Assembly: GCA_963801255.1 (NCBI GenBank)
Contig: CAWDEC010000012.1
Location: 496,001 to 560,000, forward strand
Source: JAICXG01 sp963801255
Lineage (GTDB): Bacteria; Verrucomicrobiota; Verrucomicrobiia; Chthoniobacterales; UBA10450
Direction of reading: 5' to 3'
Length of the DNA stretch: 64,000 bases
Shown one piece after another: positions 36,456 to 44,654 of the stretch. The position numbers were made by a program, and so were the translations under genes. Below the pieces are notes generated by a model that did not search any database, was not told the origin of the DNA, and was given only the letters and a program-made list of their open reading frames with translations. Position 1 is the first letter of the stretch, and every line of letters starts with the position of its first letter.

Positions 36456-36935
36456 ATGCTGGCGAGTTTCTGTTACCCCCTCAGGCTCTTCGGCTTTTCT
36501 TTTGTGGCCGCCGCCGCTCTCGCGCAATCGGTCGAAAACGCGGTTCTGGTCCGGGTAATGATCAACGACGATGGTTCAAAAACGGTTTATCAAACCGACA
36601 TCGCAAACCACCGAACTCTCGCCACGACCAGCGGCACGGACGGCAAGACCTGTGGCAAGATCGTCTATGAGCTTGATGGCGCCGGGCGTTACAAGAGCGG
36701 TCAAGTCTTTGGGCCGAAGGGCGATCTCTGTTTCAAAACGCGCTACGAATACGATCCCGCGGGAAGGCTCATGCGGGAAACTCAATTAGCGAGAGACGGC
36801 TCCGTGCGGAGCAGAATCGTCTACAGCTACGACGCTGCTGGACATGCGGCCGGCTATTCAATCTTCGACAGGAAAGGCAACCTCCTCGGCCGCACGAGAC
36901 CGAAGAACTCATCGGCAGTTTCCGGACGACCCTAA
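36456..36935 (+). CDS. Secreted protein with YD/RHS-like repeats, function unknown
   Basis: 159 residues from an ATG at 36456. The signal peptide is LRLFGFSFVAAAALAQS. The mature part has several short repeats of the Y-x-x-D-x-x-G-R type (VYELDGAGRYKSG, YEYDPAGRLMRE, YSYDAAGHAAGYS), as in RHS/YD beta-sheet proteins. It is too short for a toxin shell. The frame extends upstream to a TTG at 36414. Divergent from mraZ. Confidence 0.65.
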   Translation: MLASFCYPLRLFGFSFVAAAALAQSVENAVLVRVMINDDGSKTVYQTDIANHRTLATTSGTDGKTCGKIVYELDGAGRYKSGQVFGPKGDLCFKTRYEYDPAGRLMRETQLARDGSVRSRIVYSYDAAGHAAGYSIFDRKGNLLGRTRPKNSSAVSGRP

Positions 36936-37163
36936 GCTGTGGGCATTCGGCCTTTACTCGTTAGGCTATCTGTCGCTGATTTGTAAAACAGCGTCCACAA
37001 TTCCCGGTCTCGCGGCGGCGACTTCGGGGACGAGGAAACCGCGACGAACCCCAAGTCGCGTGCGGAAAAAGCGAGGAACGGCCCCGACCACGCGACTCGC
37101 AGTTTTTTCGTTAGGCCTTCTCCTACTTGCCAGGAACCGAGAGAAGAGTTATCAAGTCAACGC

Positions 37164-37838
37164 ATGATCGATTACATCCAGAAGGGTGGTCTGCTCATGT
37201 GGCCGATTCTGGTCTGCAGCATCATCTCGATCGCCGTTTTCGCAGAGCGGCTCTTTTATTTTCACCGCGCTACGATTCACGTCGGGGAATTCCTGCAAGG
37301 GCTTTCCAATCTCGTGCAGCGGCGCAATTTCGCAGAAGCTTTGCATGAATGTGCCGGCACGCCTGGCCCGGTGGCGCGTGTCATTCACGCCGCTATTATC
37401 CGGCACGAAGCGCCTCGAGCTGAGCTGCGCGAAATCGTGCAGGAAGCAGGTCAACTCGAGGTGCCTAAGCTGGAACGCTTTCTCGGTGTCCTCGCGACTC
37501 TGGCTTATCTCGCTCCGCTGATTGGATTGCTGGGCACGGTGGTGGGGATGATAGAGGCTTTCGGGCTGGTTTCGTCGAATGGCGGTTATGCGACTGTCGC
37601 GGAGCTGGCCACCGGAGTTTACAAGAGTCTTCTCACGACGGCAGCCGGTTTGGTTGTCGCAGCGCCCACCTTCGTCGGTTACAGCTACCTCTCTTCGCGG
37701 GTGAACACTCTAATGCACGATATGGAACGGGCCGGGATTGAAGTGGTGCATATGCTGACTGACCGCGCACCGGGTGCTGAGATCATCAGCTTTCAGCCAG
37801 CGCAGGAAAAGAGCACCGAGCGCCGGCTCGAGCGTTAG
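37164..37838 (+). CDS. exbB: MotA/TolQ/ExbB-family proton channel subunit
   Basis: 224 residues with three transmembrane helices (GGLLMWPILVCSIISIAVFAE near the start, then two at ~110-130 and ~150-175). The LGLLGTVVGMIEAF and LATGVYKSLLTTAAGLVVAAPTFVGYSYL segments are typical of ExbB/TolQ. With ExbD it converts proton flow to mechanical force for TonB-type transport. ExbB versus TolQ cannot be decided from the sequence. Its TAG stop lies in a variant of the nonamer (GCGTTAGGA). Confidence 0.88.
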   Translation: MIDYIQKGGLLMWPILVCSIISIAVFAERLFYFHRATIHVGEFLQGLSNLVQRRNFAEALHECAGTPGPVARVIHAAIIRHEAPRAELREIVQEAGQLEVPKLERFLGVLATLAYLAPLIGLLGTVVGMIEAFGLVSSNGGYATVAELATGVYKSLLTTAAGLVVAAPTFVGYSYLSSRVNTLMHDMERAGIEVVHMLTDRAPGAEIISFQPAQEKSTERRLER

Positions 37839-37858
37839 GAACGCGTGTTTGCCTAACG
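37833..37858. repeat. Inverted pair of the nonamer core between exbB and exbD
   Basis: CGTTAGG (37833-37839) and CCTAACG (37852-37858) form a 7-bp inverted repeat with a 12-nt loop. The left arm contains the exbB stop codon. The right arm is part of an exact nonamer and lies 4 nt before the exbD ATG. No U-tract follows, so it is not a standard terminator. Confidence 0.55.
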
Positions 37859-37862
37859 AGAG

Positions 37863-38267
37863 ATGAAGCTCTCGCGTACGACCAGCATCAATTTTGGCTG
37901 GCTCTATCTCTTCCCCTTGCTCAACGTGATTTTCCTCCTGATCCTTTTCTTTCTTCTCAGCTCGAATTTCGTCTTGCAGCCGGGTATCTCAGTTAGCGTT
38001 CCATTCTCCGGTTTTACCCTCGCACCACAACCTAACCAACAAATCATCAGCATCACTGGCGGTCCGAGTCCCGCAATTTATTTGCGCGATCAAAGGATAA
38101 CTCTCGATCAGCTCGGACCCGCGCTCGACTTAACGAAACGCGAAGGCCGTTCCATCGTGATCAAGGCGGATCGGATGGTTTCCTACGACCTGGTAATGGC
38201 GGTCACGAATGCCGCTCTCGAACGCGGCATTAGTTCTGTCGCGCTCGCCACCAACCCGCGACGATGA
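37863..38267 (+). CDS. exbD: ExbD/TolR-family subunit
   Basis: 134 residues: one transmembrane helix near the N-terminus (LYLFPLLNVIFLLILFFLLSSNF) and a small periplasmic domain ending VMAVTNAALERGISSVALATNP, the ExbD/TolR layout. The usual pore Asp of the transmembrane helix is replaced by an Asn-containing stretch (LLNVIFLLI), which is odd for a proton-conducting subunit. Overlaps the next gene as ATGA. Confidence 0.82.
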   Translation: MKLSRTTSINFGWLYLFPLLNVIFLLILFFLLSSNFVLQPGISVSVPFSGFTLAPQPNQQIISITGGPSPAIYLRDQRITLDQLGPALDLTKREGRSIVIKADRMVSYDLVMAVTNAALERGISSVALATNPRR

Positions 38268-39047
38268 ATGCCTCGACCTATGGTCCGCCAGAGGGCGACC
38301 TTCTCTTTCATTGGGAACGGCCGCGCGGCCACAAGGTCGCAATTGCGGGATTTCTCCTCGCGTCGATCGCGCTCCACGCACTTTGCTTTTACCTCTTTCA
38401 GGTCGTTTATCCGCCCGCGATCTCGTTGCTTCCGCCGCCAGCGCAAGTGAGCGTGATCACAGCGACAACCCCCGAGGGCCACGCTTTTCTCAACTGGCTC
38501 GAAGCGGAAGATCCTGCGCTCGCTTCACAAACTCACCCGCCTCCCGAGGCGCGAGGTTACCAGTTGCCCAGATTGGCGCATGTTCCTTCCTATCGTGCAG
38601 TTCCACCGCGTTTAAAGGAAGCCCCGCCACCGCCCAGCCTCGAACTCGCTCCTTCGGCCGCTCCACCCGCCCCGGTTCCAATCGCGACGAAAAAATTTCC
38701 CCTTCGCCTGCCGCCCACCCCGACGATGGTCCGTTTTTCCGAGAATCTTGCTGATCGGGCTGTGACACATCCAACGCTCCGATTTCGCCCCTCAGTGCGC
38801 GAAGCTCCGGAGAGCGCGCGTTTTCGGATCGCTGTCGATTCGTTAGGCATTCTTCGTTATACCTTTCTCGAAGAATCCTCCGGCGACTCCGCGCTCGACG
38901 AACAAGCCCGCCAGTATTTGGCGCTTTGCTCGCTTCCAGCCGTTAGATCGCCTAACGAACGACTCCAATCTCACGTGGGCGACAGCGAACTTCGATTTCG
39001 GGACCGACCTCCAACTGCCACCCGGCCCGGCGGAGCGCGCGCCGTGA
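38264..39047 (+). CDS. TonB-like energy transducer with a probable frameshift near its C-terminus
   Basis: The N-terminal helix (VAIAGFLLASIALHALCFYLFQVVY), the Pro-rich middle (PPRLKEAPPPPSLELAPS) and the ARFRIAVDSLGILRYTFLEESSGD...LDEQARQYLA segment match TonB-family transducers, and the gene follows exbB-exbD. Near 38955 the +0 frame turns into Arg-rich sequence, while the +1 frame gives LTWATANFDFG and a TGA at 39045-39047. A 4-bp duplication AACGAACG (38954-38961) would explain the shift. As the sequence stands, the +0 frame instead reads on to 39283. Confidence 0.7.
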
Positions 39048-39283
39048 TCCGGGTCAGCCTCGGCGCGCTAGTTACGATTTATCTGCTGCTTTTTCTTGCG
39101 GCGGTTTTTCTCCTCTGGATATTTGGCGAGTGGAACCGTCGGCGCCGCGAGCAGCGCGCCTTGCGCTATCGGCTACGGTGTGTGATTTGCGCCTTCGAGT
39201 TTGAAGACCGAACCTCGACGCTCCTGCCACGCTGTCCGCGCTGCGGCAGCTTGAACGAACGTTTTAAACTGGACCGTATTTAA
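39044..39283 (+). CDS. Membrane protein with C-terminal zinc ribbon
   Basis: 79 residues from a GTG at 39044 that overlaps the predicted upstream TGA (GTGA). It has one transmembrane helix (LVTIYLLLFLAAVFLLWIFGEW) and a C-terminal CxxC pair, CVICAFEFEDRTSTLLPRCPRCGSLN, as in a small zinc ribbon. In the deposited sequence it is in the same frame as the TonB-like gene and could be read as a fusion; the GTGA junction argues that they are separate. Confidence 0.6.
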   Translation: MIRVSLGALVTIYLLLFLAAVFLLWIFGEWNRRRREQRALRYRLRCVICAFEFEDRTSTLLPRCPRCGSLNERFKLDRI

Positions 39284-39285
39284 TC

Positions 39286-40464
39286 ATGGGAATGTGGATT
39301 GGCCGTAATCGCAAAGCACGCGTCACCTATGGCTTCGACGAGATCGCTCTCGTGCCGGGCAACGTGACGATTAATCCTAACGAAGTTGACATCACCTGGC
39401 GTGTCGGACGCTACGATGCCGAACCGCTAAAATTTAAAATTCCGATCCTGGCGAGCGCGATGGACGGCGTAGTCGACGTGAAGTTTGCCATCGCCATGGG
39501 CAAACTTGGCGGTCTCGCCGTTCTCAACCTTGAAGGCGTGCAGACGCGCTACAAAAACCCGCAGGAAGTCCTGCAAAAAATCGTCGAAGCGGACAAGGCC
39601 GACGTGACGGCGTTGCTTCAAAAAATCTATCAGGAACCCGTCCAGGAAGATTTAATTGCGGCGCGCATTCGCGAGATCAAAGATGCCGGCGTGCCGGCGG
39701 CGGTCAGTTCGATCCCGCAAAGCGCGGAAAAGTTCGGTGCCATCGCACAGGCGGCTGGCGCGGACATTTTTGTCGTGCAAAGCACCGTCTCCACCGTGCG
39801 TCACGTTTCCTCCGAATATAAATCGCTCGATCTCGCGAAATTTTGCGGGGAGATGCGCATTCCGGTAATTGTTGGCAATACCGTCGGCTTCGACGCCACA
39901 TTCGAAATCATGGAATGCGGTCCGGCGGCAGTTTTGGTGGGTGTTGGTCCGGGAGCCGCCTGCACTTCGCGCGGCGTACTCGGTCTTGGCGTGCCGCAAG
40001 TCACCGCCACGGTCGACTGCGCAGCAGCACGCGACGCTTATTTCAAGAAAACGGCACGCTACGTTTCCATTATTACTGACGGCGGCATGAGCAAAGGCGG
40101 CGACGTCTGCAAAGCGCTCGCCTGCGGCGCCGATGCCGTCATGGTGGGGAGCGCATTTGCCAAGGCATATGAAGCGCCGGGTAACGGTTACCACTGGGGT
40201 ATGGCGACGCCGCATGCCAATCTCCCGCGCGGAACGCGCATCAAAGTCGGCGCGACCGGTTCATTGAAGCAAATCCTGTTCGGTCCGGCGGAGGTCGACG
40301 ACGGAAGTCAGAACCTCGTGGGCGCCATTACTACCTGCATGGGCAATGTCGGCGCGCGGACAATGCCTGAGTTTCAACAAACCGAAATCATTATTGCACC
40401 CTCGATCAAAACGGAGGGCAAGCTCTTCCAGACGGTGCAAAGCGTCGGGATGGGCAGTCGATGA
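39286..40464 (+). CDS. guaB3: GuaB3-family IMP dehydrogenase-related protein
   Basis: 392 residues. It has the IMPDH barrel without a Bateman (CBS) module: GFDEIALVPGNVTI, ILASAMDGVVDVKFA, VVQSTVSTVRHVS, the catalytic loop GVGPGAACTSRGVLGLG with Cys, and TDGGMSKGGDVCKALACGADAVMVGSAFA. This is the GuaB3 subfamily, known in actinobacteria and cyanobacteria. It should act in guanine nucleotide synthesis, though its activity here is inferred. Two bp after the upstream stop; followed by a long hairpin and T-run. Confidence 0.9.
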   Translation: MGMWIGRNRKARVTYGFDEIALVPGNVTINPNEVDITWRVGRYDAEPLKFKIPILASAMDGVVDVKFAIAMGKLGGLAVLNLEGVQTRYKNPQEVLQKIVEADKADVTALLQKIYQEPVQEDLIAARIREIKDAGVPAAVSSIPQSAEKFGAIAQAAGADIFVVQSTVSTVRHVSSEYKSLDLAKFCGEMRIPVIVGNTVGFDATFEIMECGPAAVLVGVGPGAACTSRGVLGLGVPQVTATVDCAAARDAYFKKTARYVSIITDGGMSKGGDVCKALACGADAVMVGSAFAKAYEAPGNGYHWGMATPHANLPRGTRIKVGATGSLKQILFGPAEVDDGSQNLVGAITTCMGNVGARTMPEFQQTEIIIAPSIKTEGKLFQTVQSVGMGSR

Positions 40465-40471
40465 CTAGCAA

Positions 40472-40559
40472 GTGACAAGTGACAAGTGATGGATGAACAG
40501 TAGCCGTGAGTCGCAGCTTCACTCCTCATCACTAGTCGCTTGTCACCTGTTCCTTTTTT
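40472..40559 (+). terminator. Long hairpin with T-run after guaB3
   Basis: A 20-bp inverted repeat (arms 40472-40491 and 40527-40546, two mismatches) encloses a 35-nt loop and is followed by a T-rich run (40551-40559). The left arm itself is built of short direct repeats of GTGACAA. It fits a Rho-independent terminator of guaB3 and ends only 3 nt before the fabF ATG. Confidence 0.6.
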
Positions 40560-40562
40560 GAG

Positions 40563-41810
40563 ATGAACCGTCGAGTCGTCATCACCGGTATCGGAGTCGT
40601 CACGCCGTTAGGCAGCGACCTCGAAGTTTTTTGGCAGAACTTGCTCGAAGGCCGCAGTGGCATTGGTGAGATCACCCGCTTCGATACGACGAATTACGAC
40701 ACGCGCATCGCCGGTGAGGTCCGCGATCTTGATGCCAAGACCGTCTTCAAGAATCCGAAGGAACACAAGCGAACCGATCGCTTTACCCATCTCGCGATGG
40801 CCGCAGCGAAGAATGCCCTCGCCAACAGCGGAATCGACCTGGAAAAGGTGAATCGCAATCGCTTTGGCGTGCTTGTCAGCAGCGGAATTGGCGGATTGAA
40901 GACGCTCGAGGATCAGCACGCCAATCTTCAAGCGAAGGGTCCCTCCCGTGTCTCGGCCTTCACCATCCCCATGCTCATCAGCAACATGGCGAGTGGTCTC
41001 ATTTCAATGGAATTCGATCTGCGCGGGCCGAACATGTGCATCGTGACCGCGTGCGCGACTTCGAACAACGCGATCGGAGAAGCCTGGCGCATTATCAAGT
41101 TCGGCGACGCGGACATCTTCCTCGCCGGCGGCGCAGAGGCATCAGTCATTCCGATTGGGCTCGCCGGGTTCGGCGCGATGAAAGCGCTCAGCACTCGTAA
41201 CGACGAACCGCAACGCGCTTCGCGACCCTTCGATCTAGGGCGGGACGGATTCGTCATGGGCGAGGGAGCCGGTGCCGTGCTGGTCGAGGAGTTGGAACAT
41301 GCCAGGGCACGCGGCGCGAAAATCTACTGTGAGTTGGCAGGTTACGGGCTTTCCGGTGACGCCTATCACATGACCGCGCCGCCGCCCGACGGAGAAGGCG
41401 CAGCTCGCGCCATGCAGATGGCGCTCGATCACGCCAAAATCGCGCCTGAGGAGGTCGACTACGTAAACGCCCACGCCACTTCGACCGGTTTGGGCGACAT
41501 CTGCGAGACCCGCGCGATCAAGACCGTTTTCGGGACGCACGCCCGCAATGGCCTAACGATTAGCTCAACCAAATCAATGACCGGCCATTTGTTAGGCGGG
41601 GCCGGCGCGGTCGAGATGGCGATTTGCGCTCTTGCCATGCGCGACGGAAAAATTCCGCCCACGATAAACTTGGAAAACCCCGATCCAGAATGCGACCTCG
41701 ACTACACGCCTAACGTCGCACGAGAGAAAAAAGTACGGGTCGTGCTCAACAACTCCTTTGGCTTCGGCGGCCATAACGCTACCCTCGTTGCGACCACGTT
41801 CGAGGACTGA
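40563..41810 (+). CDS. fabF: 3-Oxoacyl-ACP synthase II
   Basis: 415 residues of the thiolase fold. The catalytic Cys is in VTACATSNNAIGEA (~163), the His residues are in NAHATSTGLGD and LNNSFGFGGHNA, and the Lys is in SSTKSMTGHLLGGAGAVE. It extends acyl-ACP in fatty acid synthesis. It lacks its own visible promoter because the upstream T-run ends at the start codon; a promoter inside guaB3 is likely. The gene holds an exact nonamer (41551) and several variants. Confidence 0.95.
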   Translation: MNRRVVITGIGVVTPLGSDLEVFWQNLLEGRSGIGEITRFDTTNYDTRIAGEVRDLDAKTVFKNPKEHKRTDRFTHLAMAAAKNALANSGIDLEKVNRNRFGVLVSSGIGGLKTLEDQHANLQAKGPSRVSAFTIPMLISNMASGLISMEFDLRGPNMCIVTACATSNNAIGEAWRIIKFGDADIFLAGGAEASVIPIGLAGFGAMKALSTRNDEPQRASRPFDLGRDGFVMGEGAGAVLVEELEHARARGAKIYCELAGYGLSGDAYHMTAPPPDGEGAARAMQMALDHAKIAPEEVDYVNAHATSTGLGDICETRAIKTVFGTHARNGLTISSTKSMTGHLLGGAGAVEMAICALAMRDGKIPPTINLENPDPECDLDYTPNVAREKKVRVVLNNSFGFGGHNATLVATTFED

Positions 41811-41958
41811 ACAATTCTTCGCTCCCGCTACGTGCCTGCAGCGGGAAACGACGCAGCACTGAATACGTGTCTGACTTAGTCAGCAAAAGGATGGTGAATT
41901 TTGCGGAGTCGACTTTCTTCCAATTTGCTCCCTTGCCTCTCGCAAGTGATCGTTGGTC

Positions 41959-42171
41959 ATGCCGGAGATCGGGAAACTGCTGGTTATTATCGGTGGCCTC
42001 TTCGTAGTCATCGGCCTCTTACTATGGAGTGGGTTTGGCGGTAATTGGTTCGGGCGATTGCCTGGCGATATTCGAATCGAGAAAGGTAACTTCGGCTTTT
42101 ATTTCCCCGTCGTTACGTGCATCATCCTCAGCCTCGGTCTTACCCTCCTCATCTCACTCTTCCACCGTTAG
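41959..42171 (+). CDS. DUF2905-family small membrane protein
   Basis: 70 residues from ATG at 41959: MPEIGKLLVIIGGLFVVIGLLLW, a first helix, then FGRLPGDIRIEKGNFGFYFP and a second helix VTCIILSLGLTLLISLF. The G-x-LPGDI-x-IEK-x-N-x-x-x-YFP motif is diagnostic of DUF2905. Function unknown. Confidence 0.88.
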   Translation: MPEIGKLLVIIGGLFVVIGLLLWSGFGGNWFGRLPGDIRIEKGNFGFYFPVVTCIILSLGLTLLISLFHR

Positions 42172-42383
42172 CCCTCATAAAACGTTGATAGTCCCAAGCC
42201 AGATTGAAGAGCACAGCAAGTGATAACCTGCTGCCGGGCAACCGGACACAGTCAGGCAGTAACTCTCAAGAAATGATAAATAAGGCGGCCAATCCCATCA
42301 CTAGGAAGCTGCCGCTGCAGCTCTCGAAGCCAAAGGATTCTAACTGAGTCGGAAAGCAAGACTCAAAGGATTACGGACGATCG

Positions 42384-43025
42384 ATGGGAAGATCCGCTGA
42401 GCTTTACTTGAAACAACATGTCACACGCCTGCGTCAGTGCCGGCGTTGTCCTGGGGTTGTGCCACCGCCCGTCTCCGGTGGCGCTATTGTCAGCGACGTG
42501 ATGTTGATCGGCCAAGCGCCCGGGGTGCGCGAGCCGGTGCTCGAACGTCCCTTTGCCCACACTGCCGGTAAGACGCTCTTCCGCTGGTTTGAAGAACATT
42601 GTGGCCTCGACGAAGCGTCACTTCGATCGCGGGTTTACTTCGCTGCTGTGATTCGATGTTTTCCCGGTAAGGCGCCCGGTGGCGGCGACCGCGTGCCGAG
42701 TAGGGAAGAAATTGGTAACTGTGCTTCGTGGATGAACATGGAATTAGACATTCTGAAGCCACAATTGGTCATTCCCATAGGAAAGCTGGCGATCTCCCAG
42801 TTTATTGAGTGCGACAAACTGGATTCCGTAATTGGGCGAAAGTTTGTCGTCCGCCGAGGCGATCACGTCTTTGATTTTGTGCCCTTGCCACACCCAAGTG
42901 GCGCCTCTCCGTGGCACAGGGTTTCACCAGGCCGCGAACTGCTCGCAAAGGCGATGAACGTGATCGCGTCTCTCCCGGCGATGAAGCGAATTATGAAATC
43001 GACGAGGACGCGCAAGCCCCTCTGA
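42384..43025 (+). CDS. Uracil-DNA glycosylase superfamily protein
   Basis: 213 residues. Motif 1 of the UDG superfamily appears as VMLIGQAPGVREPVLERPFAHTAGKTL and motif 3 as PLPHPSGASPWHR; RRCPG near the N-terminus and CFPG later could hold Cys ligands of a family 4/5-type Fe-S cluster. It probably removes uracil or a related base from DNA. The exact family cannot be assigned by eye. A 212-bp gap upstream holds nothing I can identify. Confidence 0.78.
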   Translation: MGRSAELYLKQHVTRLRQCRRCPGVVPPPVSGGAIVSDVMLIGQAPGVREPVLERPFAHTAGKTLFRWFEEHCGLDEASLRSRVYFAAVIRCFPGKAPGGGDRVPSREEIGNCASWMNMELDILKPQLVIPIGKLAISQFIECDKLDSVIGRKFVVRRGDHVFDFVPLPHPSGASPWHRVSPGRELLAKAMNVIASLPAMKRIMKSTRTRKPL

Positions 43026-43067
43026 AAATCTTCCTGCGTTTCTGCTTTCCTGATTCATGGTTAATCC

Positions 43068-43853
43068 ATGCCGCAGAAACTTCGCGTCACCGTCTGGGGT
43101 GAAAATGTGCATGAGCGGAAGAATGCGATCGTTAGGCAAGTTTATCCCGACGGGATGCATCGCTGCATCGCAGCTGGTCTGAGCAAAGATCGCAGCCTCG
43201 AAGTCCGAACGGCGACGTTACAACAGCCGCGAAATGGCCTAACGATAAGGGCCCTCGAGGAAACAGAAGTCCTTGTCTGGTGGGGTCACGCCGCGCATGG
43301 CAAAGTGCGCGACGCGGTCGCGGATCAGGTGGTCAAACGCGTCTGGGAGGGAATGGGTTTCATCGCCCTGCATTCCTCGCACTATTCGAAGATTTTCAAA
43401 CGCCTCATGGGCACGAGCTGTTCCCTCACCTGGAGAGAAGCGGGGGAACGCGAGCGGCTCTGGGTTTGCAATCCCGGACATCCGATCGCGTGCGGAGTCG
43501 ACCGTTATTTTGAAATCGAAAACACCGAAATGTATGGCGAGCCGTTCGCCGTTCCGACGCCGGACGAAGTTGTTTTTATCTCCTGGTTTGAAGGCGGAGA
43601 GGTTTTCCGCAGCGGTTGCACCTGGAAGCGAGGCAACGGGAAAATTTTCTATTTCCGTCCAGGCCACGAAACTTACCCCATCTACTATCATCCCGTCGTT
43701 AGGCAAGTGCTGCGTAATGCCGTTCGGTGGGCCGCGCCGGAGGGACAGAAGTGGATCGACGGTTGTCCCCAAATCCCAATCAAGAAGGCGCGCGAGAAGT
43801 TAATCGCCAAGGGCCCGAAACTACACCGTGAAGGGACAGCGGGATTTCGTTAG
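43068..43853 (+). CDS. ThuA-like trehalose utilization family protein
   Basis: 261 residues with a flavodoxin/GATase-like start LRVTVWGENVHERKNAIV, VLVWWGHAAHGKV, GFIALHSSHYSKIFKRLMGT and KIFYFRPGHETYPIYYHPVVRQVLRNAVRW, all matching the ThuA family. These proteins act in sugar metabolism, often on disaccharide derivatives. It contains three exact nonamers; a fourth (43847-43855) supplies its TAG stop codon (CGT TAG GCC). Confidence 0.82.
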   Translation: MPQKLRVTVWGENVHERKNAIVRQVYPDGMHRCIAAGLSKDRSLEVRTATLQQPRNGLTIRALEETEVLVWWGHAAHGKVRDAVADQVVKRVWEGMGFIALHSSHYSKIFKRLMGTSCSLTWREAGERERLWVCNPGHPIACGVDRYFEIENTEMYGEPFAVPTPDEVVFISWFEGGEVFRSGCTWKRGNGKIFYFRPGHETYPIYYHPVVRQVLRNAVRWAAPEGQKWIDGCPQIPIKKAREKLIAKGPKLHREGTAGFR

Positions 43854-43959
43854 GCCAAAGATTCACCGCGACTTTCTTGCGCAATCCATCGCAAAAAAAC
43901 CCACTCGGAGGACCGCAAAGCTTGAAATGCTAACAACGTCTCACCCATGATTCCCCTGC

Positions 43960-44574
43960 ATGAGCCTCGGTCGAAAAGAGCGCAGCAAAAAATTCGTGGA
44001 GCTGCTTTTTGAAGTACTCCTCATCAGCGTTGGCGTCTTTCTCGGCCTTTGGGCGAACAACTGGCATGAAGAACGCGAGCATCGGTCCCTGGCCCGTGCC
44101 GCGCTGGGAAATTTCCTCGAGGAAATGCAGGTGAACACGCAGGCCATAGAGCAATACCGCCAGTATCATGAAAGGCTCGTGCGCGAACTGGGCCAATTCA
44201 TCGCGAGCGACCAGCCCGCGACGAACGATCGCTTTCAAAAGGAAGTTCACTTTCAGGGACTGCGACCCGTTATCTTCGAACATACTGCGTGGGATCTCGC
44301 GATTGCCACACAATCCCTGTCCTATCTTCAGCCCGACCTGGCCTTCGATATTTCCAAGGTCTACACGCGGCAGACGGCTTTTCAGATGTTGGAAAACAGC
44401 TTTCTCGCTTCCGCCTACACCCCCGCAAGCATCTCGGCCGAAAAACGCGGACTCGCTCTCGCCATGCAAACCTATCTCATCGACGTCAATCAAAGCGAAC
44501 CTGCCATCCTCGACCGCTATAAGAAGACCATGCCGGAAATAAAACGCGCTCTTGGTCACGATTCGGATCGTTAG
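43960..44574 (+). CDS. Membrane-anchored protein of DUF6090-like type
   Basis: 204 residues. After a basic start an N-terminal helix LFEVLLISVGVFLGLWANNW is followed by a helical domain with heptad-like patterning (HEEREHRSLARAALGNFLEEMQ). This helix sequence is typical of a widespread family of unknown function. Its TAG stop lies in an exact nonamer (44568-44576). Confidence 0.65.
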   Translation: MSLGRKERSKKFVELLFEVLLISVGVFLGLWANNWHEEREHRSLARAALGNFLEEMQVNTQAIEQYRQYHERLVRELGQFIASDQPATNDRFQKEVHFQGLRPVIFEHTAWDLAIATQSLSYLQPDLAFDISKVYTRQTAFQMLENSFLASAYTPASISAEKRGLALAMQTYLIDVNQSEPAILDRYKKTMPEIKRALGHDSDR

Positions 44575-44654
44575 GCTGAAACTATCCGGCTCCCGATGTT
44601 GTTAATCTCGTCGGGCACATTTGCCGGGTTCATCGACTCCGACTAGAACTTCGC

